Assembly: GCA_017469445.1 (NCBI GenBank)
Contig: JAFUGK010000001.1
Coordinates: 1-64,000 of the forward strand
Reading direction: 5' to 3'
Length of the DNA: 64,000 nucleotides
From: Clostridia bacterium
GTDB taxonomy: Bacteria > Bacillota > Clostridia > TANB77 > CAG-508
How positions within the stretch are numbered: the first letter of the stretch is position 1; each line of letters opens with the position of its first letter. Under the pieces are notes generated by a model. It worked only from the letters and a program-made list of their open reading frames with translations. It searched no databases and was not told the DNA's origin. Shown here piece after piece: positions 50,061-60,282 of the stretch. The translations under genes were made by a program, and so were the position numbers.

Positions 50061-50151
50061 GTTTTTAAAGTTTTGATAAATTTTGAATTTTTTTAATAAT
50101 ATATTATTTGCTTTTAATAAAACTAAAAAATATTAAAAATTGAAAAAAGCG

Positions 50152-50288
50152 CATTGAAAGTAATTGAGTTAGACCTTCTTAATGAATTTTATGGAAAGCG
50201 TTCATTTGCTAATGGAAGTGTGCCATAAAATTCTTTTAGAAGGTCTATGAAAATTAGCTTGAACGAGCATTTTTGAAATTTTTAATAT
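50152..50288. repeat. Dispersed 136-nt inverted-repeat element, copy 2
   Basis: Near copy of 1-136 with one extra base, same orientation. Here the AATTTTATGG/CCATAAAATT arm is perfect. It fills the 362-bp gap between rpe and prkC together with the member-3 element. Confidence 0.8.
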
Positions 50289-50325
50289 CTTTTTAGTTTA
50301 TATACTTATTAAATTTTTCAAAATT

Positions 50326-52320
50326 TTAATCAATATTCAATACAGGATTATCTTTATTCAAATCCATTTGTTCTTGTGTCTTTCTTACATCATCAATAAA
50401 TACTTTTACAGTTATTGTTCCTATACCTTCTACTGGTACTGTTATTTTTTCTGTATCTTCCTTATGAGATTTTTTATAAATTGTATCTTCTGAACCATCT
50501 GATGTCACTTTAACCATAACTTCAACAGATTTAGCTGGAATGTCTTTTCCTTCTTCATCAACTTGTTTCTTATATCCAAGCAAAGATTTTAAATTAATAT
50601 TAACTGTTCCTTTTTTTATTTCTGCTAGCTTATTTACTGTTAAAGATACTGCTGTTTTTTCATCTACCTTTTTATCTGCTTCTATTCCTTGTTTTAATAC
50701 AACTCCATTTGATTTTGTTGTATCAGATTCATATTTTATAGTACCTACTGTAAGTTCTGCTGTTTCTATTGCTTTCTTTGCATCTTCCTCTGTTTTACCA
50801 ATTAAATATGGTACTGTAACTTCTTTTATTCCTCTTCCTAAACTTACAACTATTTTTACTGTACTATTTTTAGCTACTTCTGTATCTGCTTCTATATCTT
50901 GACTTATTACGATACCTTCTTGAATTTTATCATTGTTCTCTTCTGTTATCTCTACTTCCAAATTTGCGACATCTAGTTTTAATATAGCTTCATCTTTAGT
51001 TAGTCCTGCAACTTTTGGAACTGTAACCATTTCCAATCCTTTGCTTACTGTAAGTTTTAATATTGTTTCTTCATTTATTTTATAGTTATCTTGGTATTTT
51101 GGGTCTTGTGCTAAAACTAAACCTGCTTCTTTTCCATCTGGTGAAAATTCCTCTGAAACGCTATATTTCAATTTAAGCTCATTTAATTTTGTTTTTGCGT
51201 CCTCAATATTCATTTCAACCAAATTTGGAATTTGGACTTGCTTTGCTCTGTTTCCAACTAATAGTTTCCAAGTTGCAAACATAGCTCCTCCAAATATAAT
51301 TGCACATATCAATAATACTATTAGTACTGTTATTATTTTTCTTTTTAGTGATTTTTTCTTTTTTGGTTTTTCTTCATTTCTTTTTTCTTCTTTTTGTACT
51401 TCTTGTTTTTGAACTTCTTTATTTGCTTCTTCTGTAGATATAACTCGTGTTTTATCCTCTTGTACAACCGCATTCATCACCACAAAATTACCATTAGGGT
51501 TTTTAATTACCTCTTTTAAATCATTTAACATTTCAGTTGCAGATATATATCTTAAATTTGGTTCTTTTTCCATTGCTTTTATTATAATCTTGTTTATGCT
51601 GTCTGGTATTGTTGGGTTTATAACTTTAGGCTCTATAGCTTTTTCTTGCATATGCTTAAGTGCAATTGACACTGGTGTATCCGCATCAAATGGAACTTTA
51701 CCTGTTAACATTTCATACATTACAACACCTAGTGAGTATAAATCAGATTTTGCATCTGTATATCCACCCCTTGCTTGCTCTGGTGAAAAATAATGCACTG
51801 AACCTATTGTACTGCCAAACGACGTTATTGTAGAATTAGATACAGCTTTAGCAATACCAAAATCTGTGACTTTTGCAGTTCCATCTTCTGTTATAATTAT
51901 ATTATGTGGTTTTATGTCTCTATGCACTATATTATTTCTATGTGCAACTTCCAATGCAGATGCTATTTGAATTGCAATATTTACTGTCCATTTCCAAGGA
52001 AGAACTCCCTCATCCATAATAATTTCTTTTAATGTTTTACCTTGAACAAGTTCCATTACAATATAATGAATATCATCTTCACTTCCAACATCATAAATAG
52101 AAACTATATTAGGGTGTGTTAAACTTGCTGCAGATTGAGCCTCAATATTGAACCTTTTTACAAATTCTGCATCTGTAGTAAATTCTTCTTTTAATACTTT
52201 TACGGCAACATTTCGATTTAAAACATGATCTCTTGATTTGTATACAGTTGCCATTCCTCCATTTCCTATTCTCTCTAAAATCTCATATCTATTTCCTATT
52301 AATCTACCTTCTAAATTCAT
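50326..52320 (-). CDS. prkC: PASTA-domain Ser/Thr protein kinase PrkC
   Basis: 664 residues. Kinase domain (1-270): GNGGMATVY, VAVKVL with the catalytic Lys, HRDIKPHNI, DFGIAK; a membrane helix near residue 335; three PASTA repeats (about 360-560, VPKVAGLTKDEA, VPYLIGKTEEDA). Senses peptidoglycan fragments and regulates envelope and germination in relatives. ATG 52320 follows GGAGAG. The PP2C gene lies 24 bp upstream. Confidence 0.95.
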   Translation of the reverse strand: MNLEGRLIGNRYEILERIGNGGMATVYKSRDHVLNRNVAVKVLKEEFTTDAEFVKRFNIEAQSAASLTHPNIVSIYDVGSEDDIHYIVMELVQGKTLKEIIMDEGVLPWKWTVNIAIQIASALEVAHRNNIVHRDIKPHNIIITEDGTAKVTDFGIAKAVSNSTITSFGSTIGSVHYFSPEQARGGYTDAKSDLYSLGVVMYEMLTGKVPFDADTPVSIALKHMQEKAIEPKVINPTIPDSINKIIIKAMEKEPNLRYISATEMLNDLKEVIKNPNGNFVVMNAVVQEDKTRVISTEEANKEVQKQEVQKEEKRNEEKPKKKKSLKRKIITVLIVLLICAIIFGGAMFATWKLLVGNRAKQVQIPNLVEMNIEDAKTKLNELKLKYSVSEEFSPDGKEAGLVLAQDPKYQDNYKINEETILKLTVSKGLEMVTVPKVAGLTKDEAILKLDVANLEVEITEENNDKIQEGIVISQDIEADTEVAKNSTVKIVVSLGRGIKEVTVPYLIGKTEEDAKKAIETAELTVGTIKYESDTTKSNGVVLKQGIEADKKVDEKTAVSLTVNKLAEIKKGTVNINLKSLLGYKKQVDEEGKDIPAKSVEVMVKVTSDGSEDTIYKKSHKEDTEKITVPVEGIGTITVKVFIDDVRKTQEQMDLNKDNPVLNID

Positions 52321-52344
52321 TTTTGCATCTCTCCTTAACAAAAA

Positions 52345-53079
52345 TTAATCCTCATCCTTAATTACAATAACTGTTATATTATCCATCCCGCCTTCTTTGT
52401 TTGCCGCTAATATTAGGGCTTTATTGGGGCTTTCTGGATTTTCTTCTATTATTTTAACTATTTCTTCTTCACTTAACATATTAGTTAATCCATCTGAACA
52501 GATTAATATTATATCATTTTCCATAAATTTTTCAACAAGTAAATCTGGTTCAATAAAAGCTGTACAACCTAGTGCTTTTGTTAGCACATTTTTCTTTGGA
52601 TGATATTTTGCCTCTTCTTCTGTTATTGTTCCATCTTGTATTAAATTTTCTACATAGCTATGGTCATTTGTTATTTTATTTATTTTTCCATTTCTTATTT
52701 TATATATTCTACTATCCCCAACATGACTTATATACATTTTATCTTCTACAATCAGTGCAATTTCTAGTGTTGTACCCATCTCTCCAAGTTCGGGGACTTG
52801 TCTTGTTTTTTCATATACAATCATATTAGCATACTGTGTTGCATCTTTTAGTAAATTTATTATAGCTTCCACAGTAAAATCAGTATTATTATAATTATTA
52901 TATATATAATTTTTTGCTGATGAAACTGCTAAATTACTTGCAACCTCTCCTCCAGCATAGCCTCCCATTCCATCTGCTAATACACACAGTTTTATATCAT
53001 CTGAATTTTTAGATATATAATAATAATCTTGGTTTGTTTCTCTAGCTTTGCCTATGTCGGTACCTGCAAAGACTTTCAT
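52345..53079 (-). CDS. stp: PP2C-type Ser/Thr phosphatase, PrkC partner
   Basis: 244 residues. Metal-binding motifs: GTDIGKARETNQD, LADGMGGYAGGE, HVGDSRIY and CSDGLTNM; GGMDNITV at the end. Cytoplasmic, reverses PrkC phosphorylation. ATG 53079 chosen (MKVFAGTDIG); the earlier ATG lies inside the ribosome site. Between rlmN and prkC, as in B. subtilis. Confidence 0.95.
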   Translation of the reverse strand: MKVFAGTDIGKARETNQDYYYISKNSDDIKLCVLADGMGGYAGGEVASNLAVSSAKNYIYNNYNNTDFTVEAIINLLKDATQYANMIVYEKTRQVPELGEMGTTLEIALIVEDKMYISHVGDSRIYKIRNGKINKITNDHSYVENLIQDGTITEEEAKYHPKKNVLTKALGCTAFIEPDLLVEKFMENDIILICSDGLTNMLSEEEIVKIIEENPESPNKALILAANKEGGMDNITVIVIKDED

Positions 53080-53105
53080 TACAAAATCCATCCCTTCCTT
53101 AATGA

Positions 53106-54146
53106 TTAATTTACCTTATTATATAAATTTTGACGACGTAACTGCCCACAAGCCGCATCTATATCTGATCCTAATTCTCTTCTTATTGTTGCAACAATTC
53201 CATGTTCATTTAAGTAATCCCTAAATTTTATAATATTTTCATTTGTACTTTTTATAAACTTGCCATTTTCTATCTTATTTATTGGTATAAGGTTTACATG
53301 GCAGTTCATACCTCTTATAAGCTTTATAAGTTCTTTAGCATCTTCTAAATTATCATTATTATCTTTAGCAAGTGCATATTCAAAAGAAACCCTTCGACCT
53401 GTTTCTTCTATGTAAAATTTGCATGCTTTAATTAATTCTTCTATATTATATATTTTATTTACTGGCATTAATTCACTTCGTTTTTCATCATTTGGGCAAT
53501 GAAGTGATACCGATAAAGTGCATTGAATCTGTTCTTTTGCTAAATCATATATCTTTGGAACTATGCCACTAGTAGATACACTAATATGCCTTGCACCTAT
53601 TGCTAACCCTTTAGGATGATTTAAAATTCTAATAGCTTTTACTACATTATCATAATTATCTAGTGGTTCTCCTATTCCCATAAATACGATATTAGAAATC
53701 CTAACATTTTCATCTCTCTGCACTGCTAAAACTTGTTCTACAATTTCTCCCGAAGTTAATCCTCGTATAAATGGAATTCCTGTCGAAGCACAAAATTTAC
53801 ATCCCATCCTACAACCAATTTGAGAAGATACACATAGAGTTTTCCCATATTTATATTCCATTAGTACAGTTTCAATTGCATTTCCATCATCTTGAATATC
53901 AAACAAATATTTTTTTGTTCCATCTTTTGATTCTAATTTTTTTAAAATACTAAAATTTTTTAAAGTATAGTTTTCATTAAGTTTTTCTCTAAGTTCTTTA
54001 GATAAGTTTGTCATCTCTTCAAAACTAGTTACATTATATTCATATATCCATTTAAATACTTGTTCCGCCCTATATGGTTTTTCGGAAATACTTACAAATT
54101 CTTGCTTTAATTCTTCTAAATTATAGTCCTTAATATTTTTCTTCAA
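53106..54146 (-). CDS. rlmN: 23S rRNA (adenine-2503-C2)-methyltransferase RlmN
   Basis: 346 residues, radical SAM enzyme. CRMGCKFC cluster motif near residue 110, catalytic CxxC partners near the C-terminus (ACGQL). Methylates A2503 of 23S rRNA and A37 of tRNA. TTG start after GGAGG (10-base spacing). First gene of the rlmN-stp-prkC run. Confidence 0.96.
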   Translation of the reverse strand: MKKNIKDYNLEELKQEFVSISEKPYRAEQVFKWIYEYNVTSFEEMTNLSKELREKLNENYTLKNFSILKKLESKDGTKKYLFDIQDDGNAIETVLMEYKYGKTLCVSSQIGCRMGCKFCASTGIPFIRGLTSGEIVEQVLAVQRDENVRISNIVFMGIGEPLDNYDNVVKAIRILNHPKGLAIGARHISVSTSGIVPKIYDLAKEQIQCTLSVSLHCPNDEKRSELMPVNKIYNIEELIKACKFYIEETGRRVSFEYALAKDNNDNLEDAKELIKLIRGMNCHVNLIPINKIENGKFIKSTNENIIKFRDYLNEHGIVATIRRELGSDIDAACGQLRRQNLYNKVN

Positions 54147-54213
54147 ATTAAAATATCCTCCGAATATTTTTTCAAAATAGTTATATCATAATTTGCTTAT
54201 TTTTTCAACATAT

Positions 54214-55116
54214 TTATAAAATTGTTGCTCCTATCATTCCTGCATCATTATTTAATTTTGCCATTAATATTTTAGGCAATTCTTTTTTATTAAATACATA
54301 TTCGCTATTTTTTAATTTATTTTCTAATTTTTCTAAAATTAAATCTTTATAATACACTATACTTCCACCTAAAGCTATTGCTTCTGGCTCAAATATATTA
54401 CAGATTGAAGCTATTCCAACACATAAATTATCTATATATTCTTCGAATATTTTGTATGAAATATCATTTTTATCTGATTTTTTTATTAGTTCAACAAGAT
54501 CAATTCCATTAATTCTTTTGTCCAATTTTAATGCATTAGAAATTTCTTCTTTTAAACTTCCTATGGAAGCATACGCCTCAAAGCAACCTTTGGCTCCACA
54601 ACTACATTTCTTACCATTTTTATTTATAATAATATGTCCCAATTCATAAGCAGAACTATTTCTTCCCTCTAGTAAATTTCCTTTGTAAAATATGGCTCCA
54701 CCTATTCCTGTTCCTATTGTTAGCATAGCACAATTACTATATTCTTTTAATATTCCATACTCTTTTTCTGCTAATGCAGCACATTTAGTATCATTTCTTA
54801 CAATTATTTTTATTCCTTTAAAATCATTTTCCAATTCTTTTTTAAAATCTATTTCTGGAATATTTAAGTTCTCAGACTTTCTAACAATTCCATTTTCCAC
54901 AACTCCAGGACATGCAATACCTATAACATCCAATTTACCCTTTTTTAATTCATTTTGTTCAATAATAGTTTTTAATATTTTCTTTATTAAATCAATAATT
55001 TTTAAGGTTCCTTTTTCATCTTCTTGTAAATCTTTTTCTACCTTATATAATATCTCTCCATTGTCAATTAATCCAACACCTATATGGCTTCCACCTAAAT
55101 CTATACCAATTCTCAT
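54214..55116 (-). CDS. ROK-family glucokinase
   Basis: 300 residues. Phosphate loop DLGGSHIGVG at the start, TIGTGIGGA near 135 and the ROK zinc motif CSCGAKGCFEAYAS near 170. Phosphorylates glucose or a related sugar; could also be ROK N-acetylmannosamine kinase. No N-terminal helix-turn-helix, so not a repressor. ATG 55116 follows AAGGAG; the longer open frame upstream is intergenic. Confidence 0.88.
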   Translation of the reverse strand: MRIGIDLGGSHIGVGLIDNGEILYKVEKDLQEDEKGTLKIIDLIKKILKTIIEQNELKKGKLDVIGIACPGVVENGIVRKSENLNIPEIDFKKELENDFKGIKIIVRNDTKCAALAEKEYGILKEYSNCAMLTIGTGIGGAIFYKGNLLEGRNSSAYELGHIIINKNGKKCSCGAKGCFEAYASIGSLKEEISNALKLDKRINGIDLVELIKKSDKNDISYKIFEEYIDNLCVGIASICNIFEPEAIALGGSIVYYKDLILEKLENKLKNSEYVFNKKELPKILMAKLNNDAGMIGATIL

Positions 55117-55154
55117 AAAACAAAATCTCCTTCGCTTTTTCTTAATTTTAACAC

Positions 55155-55187
55155 AAAAAACAGATATTGTACAATATCTGTTTTTTT
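55155..55187. terminator. Terminator behind pilC
   Basis: Perfect palindrome (core AACAGATATTGTACAATATC) with A and T tracts, about 65 bp beyond the pilC stop. Confidence 0.85.
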
Positions 55188-55206
55188 GTTTGATTTTATT
55201 TTTAAT

Positions 55207-55250
55207 ATGTGTCCCAAATTGGGAATAATTCCCCATTTGGAAACGTCCCC
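55207..55250. repeat. 44-nt inverted-repeat element, copy 2
   Basis: Copy of 38463-38506 with a perfect CCAAAT/ATTTGG outer stem. It ends 1 bp before the pilC stop codon on the plus-strand numbering. Confidence 0.85.
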
Positions 55251-55251
55251 A

Positions 55252-56590
55252 TTATAAGTATGCTGAGAATAGGAATGATCCCATGTATACTTGTATTAAT
55301 GGTACTAATACTACCAATGTGAAGAATACAAGTAGTACTCCTACTACTGAATATACTAGTTGTGGTAGTGCTTTCATTATTTTTTCCATTATGTTGTCTA
55401 TATCTACTTGCATATATTCTACTAACTTTTCCATCATTTCTGCTAAATCTGTTTGCATACCTATTTTTAACATTTCTGTTATCATAGGTGTTGAAAGTCC
55501 TGTTTTCTCAAATGGTTCTATCCATGACTGTCCAATAAGTATGTTGTTTATTGATGTTTCTATTACAGATAGCATAACATAGTTGTTTACAACATTTTTA
55601 CTAACTTCCAAAGCATCTTGTATTCTCATTCCGTTTTCAATATTTAGCAATACTGCTTTCATTAATCTAGAAAAATCTAATGCATATATCAATTGTCCAA
55701 ATATTGGCATTGTATATTTAAAATAATGCCAGTTATATTTTCCTTTTGGTGTATTGATATAAAATGCTATTACTCCTGCTATTCCCAAAATCACAAAGAC
55801 TGGAATATACCAATATTCTACAAGCCTATCCAAAAAGTCTGAGAACCATAAAGTAATTGCTGGTAATTGTTCTTGTGTTCCTACGCTATCAAATACATTC
55901 TGTATTATAGGTATTACAAATATTGTTCCAAGTATTAACATAAGTAAAATTGCAACAAATTGCACAATATTAGGCACTAATATTTTTCTTATTCTTCTAT
56001 TTGTTGCATCTGTTTCTTCTAGATATTTTACTGCTTGTTGTAGTGATTGTGTCAAAGAACCGTGACAATTCTCCTACTCTAATCATATTTATATATATAT
56101 ATGGAAAAACATCTTGGTAGTACTCCATTGTTGAATACATATTTTCTCCAGATTCAAGTCCTGCTTGCATATCTTCCAATATTTCTTTAAACTTAGGATT
56201 CTCTGTACTTTCTATTATTGTACTTAAAGCATGTATGTTATTAAAATTTGCTTTTTTAAGTAAATAAAATTTCTGGGTAAAAACTATAATGTCTTTAGAT
56301 GTTATCCTATTTGATTTTACTAGTGTATTTGCAAGTTTTTCTTTTGTCGAAACTTTTCTTTTAGTTGGCTTTTTTATTACACTACCATTATTCAAATTCT
56401 CTAACATTTTTTCTACATTATTTATGTTTTTCTTATTCTTCTGAGTCCTTGCTTTTAGCTGAACTACACTTATTGGAGTTAATCCGTTCCTTTTTATTCT
56501 TTTAATTATAGAGCTTTTACTAGTATCTTCAATTCTATTTTTTACTATATGGCCATCTGTTGTTAGTGCTCTGTACATGTATAATGGCAT
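55252..56590 (-). CDS. pilC: Type IV pilus inner-membrane platform PilC, needs +1 frameshift
   Basis: Platform protein of the pilus machine, 445 residues after the shift. N-terminal T2SSF domain in the first frame; the second T2SSF domain and three membrane helices in the other. First frame goes off as VGELSRFFDT; skipping G56062 gives VGELSGSLTQSLQQAVKYLEE, which is the typical PilC sequence. ATG with AGGAG at 56590; 16 bp after pilT. Unshifted, half of the transmembrane part is lost. Confidence 0.92.
56059..56065 (-). other. Recoding site: TCA C GGT in pilC
   Basis: Zero frame TCA CGG TTC TTT; skipping the C (plus G56062) gives TCA GGT TCT TTG (Ser-Gly-Ser-Leu). Confidence 0.88.
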
Positions 56591-56606
56591 ACTCTTATCC
56601 TCCTAC

Positions 56607-57704
56607 TTATGTATTTTTAATTTTAAGCTGCATTATAGTTCTATTTAATATGTCTAGATTTTTCTCCTCTATTTGTGCTTTTGCTTGTTCTAGTGTTATT
56701 CTTTCGTCTACAAATAATCTAGCAATTGAGTTTATTAAACTTATACTTCCTTTATCTATATTTGTTTGAACCGCATCTTCTATTTCAGATACACTTAATT
56801 TTTCTTTTCTTATGTATCCTGCAATTACATTGTCAACTACCATTACTTCTGGTACTAGCACTAGGTTGCCATCGGTTCCTTTTAGTAATCTTTGAGATAT
56901 AACTAATTTTAGTAATGACGAAATTAAGTATTTTACACTTGATTGATCACTAATTGGATAAAAGTTTATCATTCTATCTATTGTTTCTGCACAAGACTTT
57001 GTATGTAATGTTCCAATTACAAAGTGACCAGATTCTGCCATCTCTATAGCCGCATTCATTGTTTCTTTATCCCTAATTTCTCCTATTACTAGTATATCGC
57101 AATCTTCCCTTAAAGAGTTTTTTACGCCATCGCTAAAATTCAATACATCTTTTCCTACTCCTACTTCTTTTTGAACTATTATTGATTTATTTGATGAATG
57201 TTTATATTCTATTGGGTTTTCTAATGTTAATATTTTTCTGTTTTGCTTTTCGTTTATTTCATTTATCAAAGCATTTAGTGTTGTTGTCTTACCTGAATTT
57301 GTTTTTCCTGTAACTAGCATCAGTCCTTGTGGTTGATATGTCATTCTTCTAACTACATCAGGAACTCCAAGCTCTTCAAACTTAGGTAATGCATTTTTTA
57401 TTAATCTAAGTGTTGCAACTGGAATATTTTCTGATAATGATATATTTACTCTTAACCTTACCTCGTTATATTCATAAGATGTATCTAATTTTCTTTCTTT
57501 TTTAAATATTGTATCATTTTCTATGTTACCTCTTATGAAGAAATCATACATTTCAATCATATCATCTTCAGTTAGTTCTTCCATTTCATCGATTGTAACT
57601 AAATCTCTCGCAATTCTAAGCATTGGCTTTATACCATTAATTAAATGAATATCTGATGCACCTTTTTCTATTGCTGTATCTAAAATTTTTTCCATTTGTA
57701 ACAT
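56607..57704 (-). CDS. pilT: Type IV pilus retraction ATPase PilT
   Basis: 365 residues, hexameric ATPase. Walker A TGKTNSGKTTTL near residue 135, Asp-box NALINEIN, Walker B LVIGEIRD and His box SGHFVIGTLHT. The gene lies between pilB and pilC. Allows pilus retraction, hence twitching or DNA uptake. Confidence 0.93.
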   Translation of the reverse strand: MLQMEKILDTAIEKGASDIHLINGIKPMLRIARDLVTIDEMEELTEDDMIEMYDFFIRGNIENDTIFKKERKLDTSYEYNEVRLRVNISLSENIPVATLRLIKNALPKFEELGVPDVVRRMTYQPQGLMLVTGKTNSGKTTTLNALINEINEKQNRKILTLENPIEYKHSSNKSIIVQKEVGVGKDVLNFSDGVKNSLREDCDILVIGEIRDKETMNAAIEMAESGHFVIGTLHTKSCAETIDRMINFYPISDQSSVKYLISSLLKLVISQRLLKGTDGNLVLVPEVMVVDNVIAGYIRKEKLSVSEIEDAVQTNIDKGSISLINSIARLFVDERITLEQAKAQIEEKNLDILNRTIMQLKIKNT

Positions 57705-57723
57705 TTAAAATTCCTCCATTTTT

Positions 57724-59352
57724 TTAAAATATAAGTAGTTTTTTATTTAGTTCTTCTAAAGTTGTTATTCCATTTAATACTTTTCTTATTCCATCTACTG
57801 CAAGTGGTCTATACCCATTTTTTATAGCTTGTCTCCTTATTTCTATTGTTGATTCATCATTTATTACTAATTCTTTAATTAATTCTGTCATTTCTAGTAA
57901 TTCAAATGCTGCAATTCTTCCATAGTAACCAGTATGATCACAATGTTCACACCCAACTGCTGTATATGTTTTTTTATCTTTCAAATCGAACTCAACATCA
58001 TACTTTTCCCCTAATTTTTTAATAATTTCTATTTCTTCTGGTGTGAATTCCCTTTCTTTTGCACATTTTGGACACACTCTTCTTATTAATCTTTGAGATA
58101 CAGCAAGTCCAAGTGTACTTGCTATATCATAATTTGATATTCCAAGTTTTCTTAATCTTGTTATTACTTCTACTGCATCCATTGTGTGTATTGTAGATAG
58201 CACATAATGTCCTGTTTGACCTGCTTGCATTCCTATTTCTGCAGTTTCTAAATCTCTTATTTCTCCTACAAGTATAGTATCTGGGTCCTGTCTTAAAACT
58301 GTTCTTAAAGAATCTGAGAAACTAGCTTTCGGATCTACTTCTATTTGGTTTAATCCAGGAATTCTTATTTCAACTGGATCTTCAATTGTTGTAATATTTA
58401 CATCTTGTTTATTTAACATATTTATAATACTATATAGTGTTGTTGTCTTTCCTTCTCCTGTAGGAGCTGCAACTATTGTAATACTATTTTTTCTATCAAA
58501 TAATTTTAATGATTTTTCCGCATTCTCTGAAAATCCTAATTGTTCTAGTGATAGTACATCTGCCTGTCTTTTCAATAATCTTAAAACAAACTTTTCACCA
58601 TAAATATTTTTTTGAGTTGATACACGAATATTGTAATCTGGATATAGTAATATTCTACCATCTTGTGATTCTTGTTTTTCTTGATGCATATTTGAAATTG
58701 CTTTTAATCTTCCTATTACTTGTGCTTGTCTTTCTTTAGGTAATGTAGCCATTGTTAATAATACACCATCTATTCTATATCGTATTCTTAAACTATTTTC
58801 TTGTGGCTCTATATGTATATCACTAGCTCTTTTATTAATTGCTGTTTTTATGATATTATCAATTAAACTGGTTACATCTCTTCCATCTTCAATTTTATCT
58901 GTTGCTTTTCCTTCTAAGCTTTCAAATATATCTTGAATATTACTTGCAAATGTTATGTATTTTTCCATTACTAAACCTTTATTTAGCAATAATAATCTAA
59001 CAATATCATTTGATTTTTTATTAGAAGTATCTGCAAAACAAACTTTTATCTTACCATTTGATATTTCAAATGGTATAGCCATACATTGTTTTGCAACATC
59101 TAAAGATATATAATCTGTTATGTTTATAGCAACATCACTTTTATTAAGAACTATTGTTTTTTCTCCCAAAATATCCCCAATTGCTTCTAATAACTTGTAT
59201 TCATCACATAAATGTAATACTTTTAGCGCATCTCCAACTTTTATTCCAGGATTATTCTTTTGATATTCTAATGCTTTATTTATATCGCTTTCTGATATAA
59301 TTCCTCTTCTAACTAATTCTATTCCTATTGGCACTTTGTTTCTAACATCCAT
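57724..59352 (-). CDS. pilB: Type IV pilus assembly ATPase PilB/GspE
   Basis: 542 residues with an N-terminal GspE-II domain (about 1-150), Walker A APTGEGKTTT near residue 305, Walker B DTILVGEIRD, TGHYVLSTIHT and the tetracysteine zinc motif (CPKC then CEHC). Drives pilin polymerisation. GEGKTT has Glu in place of the usual Ser. 19 bp before pilT. Confidence 0.95.
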   Translation of the reverse strand: MDVRNKVPIGIELVRRGIISESDINKALEYQKNNPGIKVGDALKVLHLCDEYKLLEAIGDILGEKTIVLNKSDVAINITDYISLDVAKQCMAIPFEISNGKIKVCFADTSNKKSNDIVRLLLLNKGLVMEKYITFASNIQDIFESLEGKATDKIEDGRDVTSLIDNIIKTAINKRASDIHIEPQENSLRIRYRIDGVLLTMATLPKERQAQVIGRLKAISNMHQEKQESQDGRILLYPDYNIRVSTQKNIYGEKFVLRLLKRQADVLSLEQLGFSENAEKSLKLFDRKNSITIVAAPTGEGKTTTLYSIINMLNKQDVNITTIEDPVEIRIPGLNQIEVDPKASFSDSLRTVLRQDPDTILVGEIRDLETAEIGMQAGQTGHYVLSTIHTMDAVEVITRLRKLGISNYDIASTLGLAVSQRLIRRVCPKCAKEREFTPEEIEIIKKLGEKYDVEFDLKDKKTYTAVGCEHCDHTGYYGRIAAFELLEMTELIKELVINDESTIEIRRQAIKNGYRPLAVDGIRKVLNGITTLEELNKKLLIF

Positions 59353-59428
59353 GAAATTTCACCTTTATTCCTTCCATATATTTATTATACAATTTTTAAA
59401 ACTATATATAAATAGTTATATTTTCCAT

Positions 59429-60274
59429 TTAGTACTGCATTTGCCCATAAATTGAATTATTCAACCTTGTCGCCACTACATCATTACTTAATTCAGAAAC
59501 CTTAATCCAATATCCATTTTTATTAACAAATTTGTTATCTACAATATATGATTCAGTAAGTTCTTCTAAATTTCCTGTTTCATTTACAATCTTATTGGTA
59601 CTTGAATACAAAAATTTTACATCAGTTGCATTATTTGAATTATATGCATATCTTGGAATCCACACATATAAATCCTCTTCTTTTACATTATCTTCTACAT
59701 CGTTCATTATTGCTAAAGCCCATCTTTTTTGATTGTAATTATACCACTGGTTATCTGATGTATTTGTTTGTTTATATACTCTTGAATTACCATTTTTAAC
59801 TACTCTTACCGGTACCATATTCTCTTCGATTTTTGGAATATTTGGAACAATTAAAGTTTCTTTTTCTTTATTTCTGCTTAAAACAATGGAATATTCCTTT
59901 TCACCTACATGGTATAATATTGTAACTGCTACTTGTTTTACAACATCTAAGCTTTCACCTTCTGGATATTTAGTTATCTGAACTGTTACATTGTATCCTT
60001 TTGGAATTTCTATTCCTACTATTTCATTCTTGCCATTTGCATTTTCTGATACTGTAAATGCTTCTTGTGTTACATCTGAGTAATAATATGATTCCATTTT
60101 TTCTAATATTTGAGTAGCAAAATTTATTGCTTCTGTTTTTCTTTCTATTTGTGTATTTGATATATACAAGTTAAAATATAATGCTCCAAGTATAGCAAGA
60201 GTAATTGAAATTATTCCTAGTGAAATTGCTATATCTATCCCTGTAGCAGCTTTTTCTTGCTTTATATTTTTCAT
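59429..60274 (-). CDS. Pilin-like exported protein
   Basis: 281 residues with an N-terminal hydrophobic helix (GIDIAISLGIISITLAILGA) and an exported domain. The cleavage region is KAATG/IDIAI, a weak prepilin-like signal. Probably a minor pilin or pilus tip component. Lies between pilB and the second peptidase gene, 8 bp before pilD. Confidence 0.7.
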   Translation of the reverse strand: MKNIKQEKAATGIDIAISLGIISITLAILGALYFNLYISNTQIERKTEAINFATQILEKMESYYYSDVTQEAFTVSENANGKNEIVGIEIPKGYNVTVQITKYPEGESLDVVKQVAVTILYHVGEKEYSIVLSRNKEKETLIVPNIPKIEENMVPVRVVKNGNSRVYKQTNTSDNQWYNYNQKRWALAIMNDVEDNVKEEDLYVWIPRYAYNSNNATDVKFLYSSTNKIVNETGNLEELTESYIVDNKFVNKNGYWIKVSELSNDVVATRLNNSIYGQMQY

Positions 60275-60282
60275 ATATCCCC

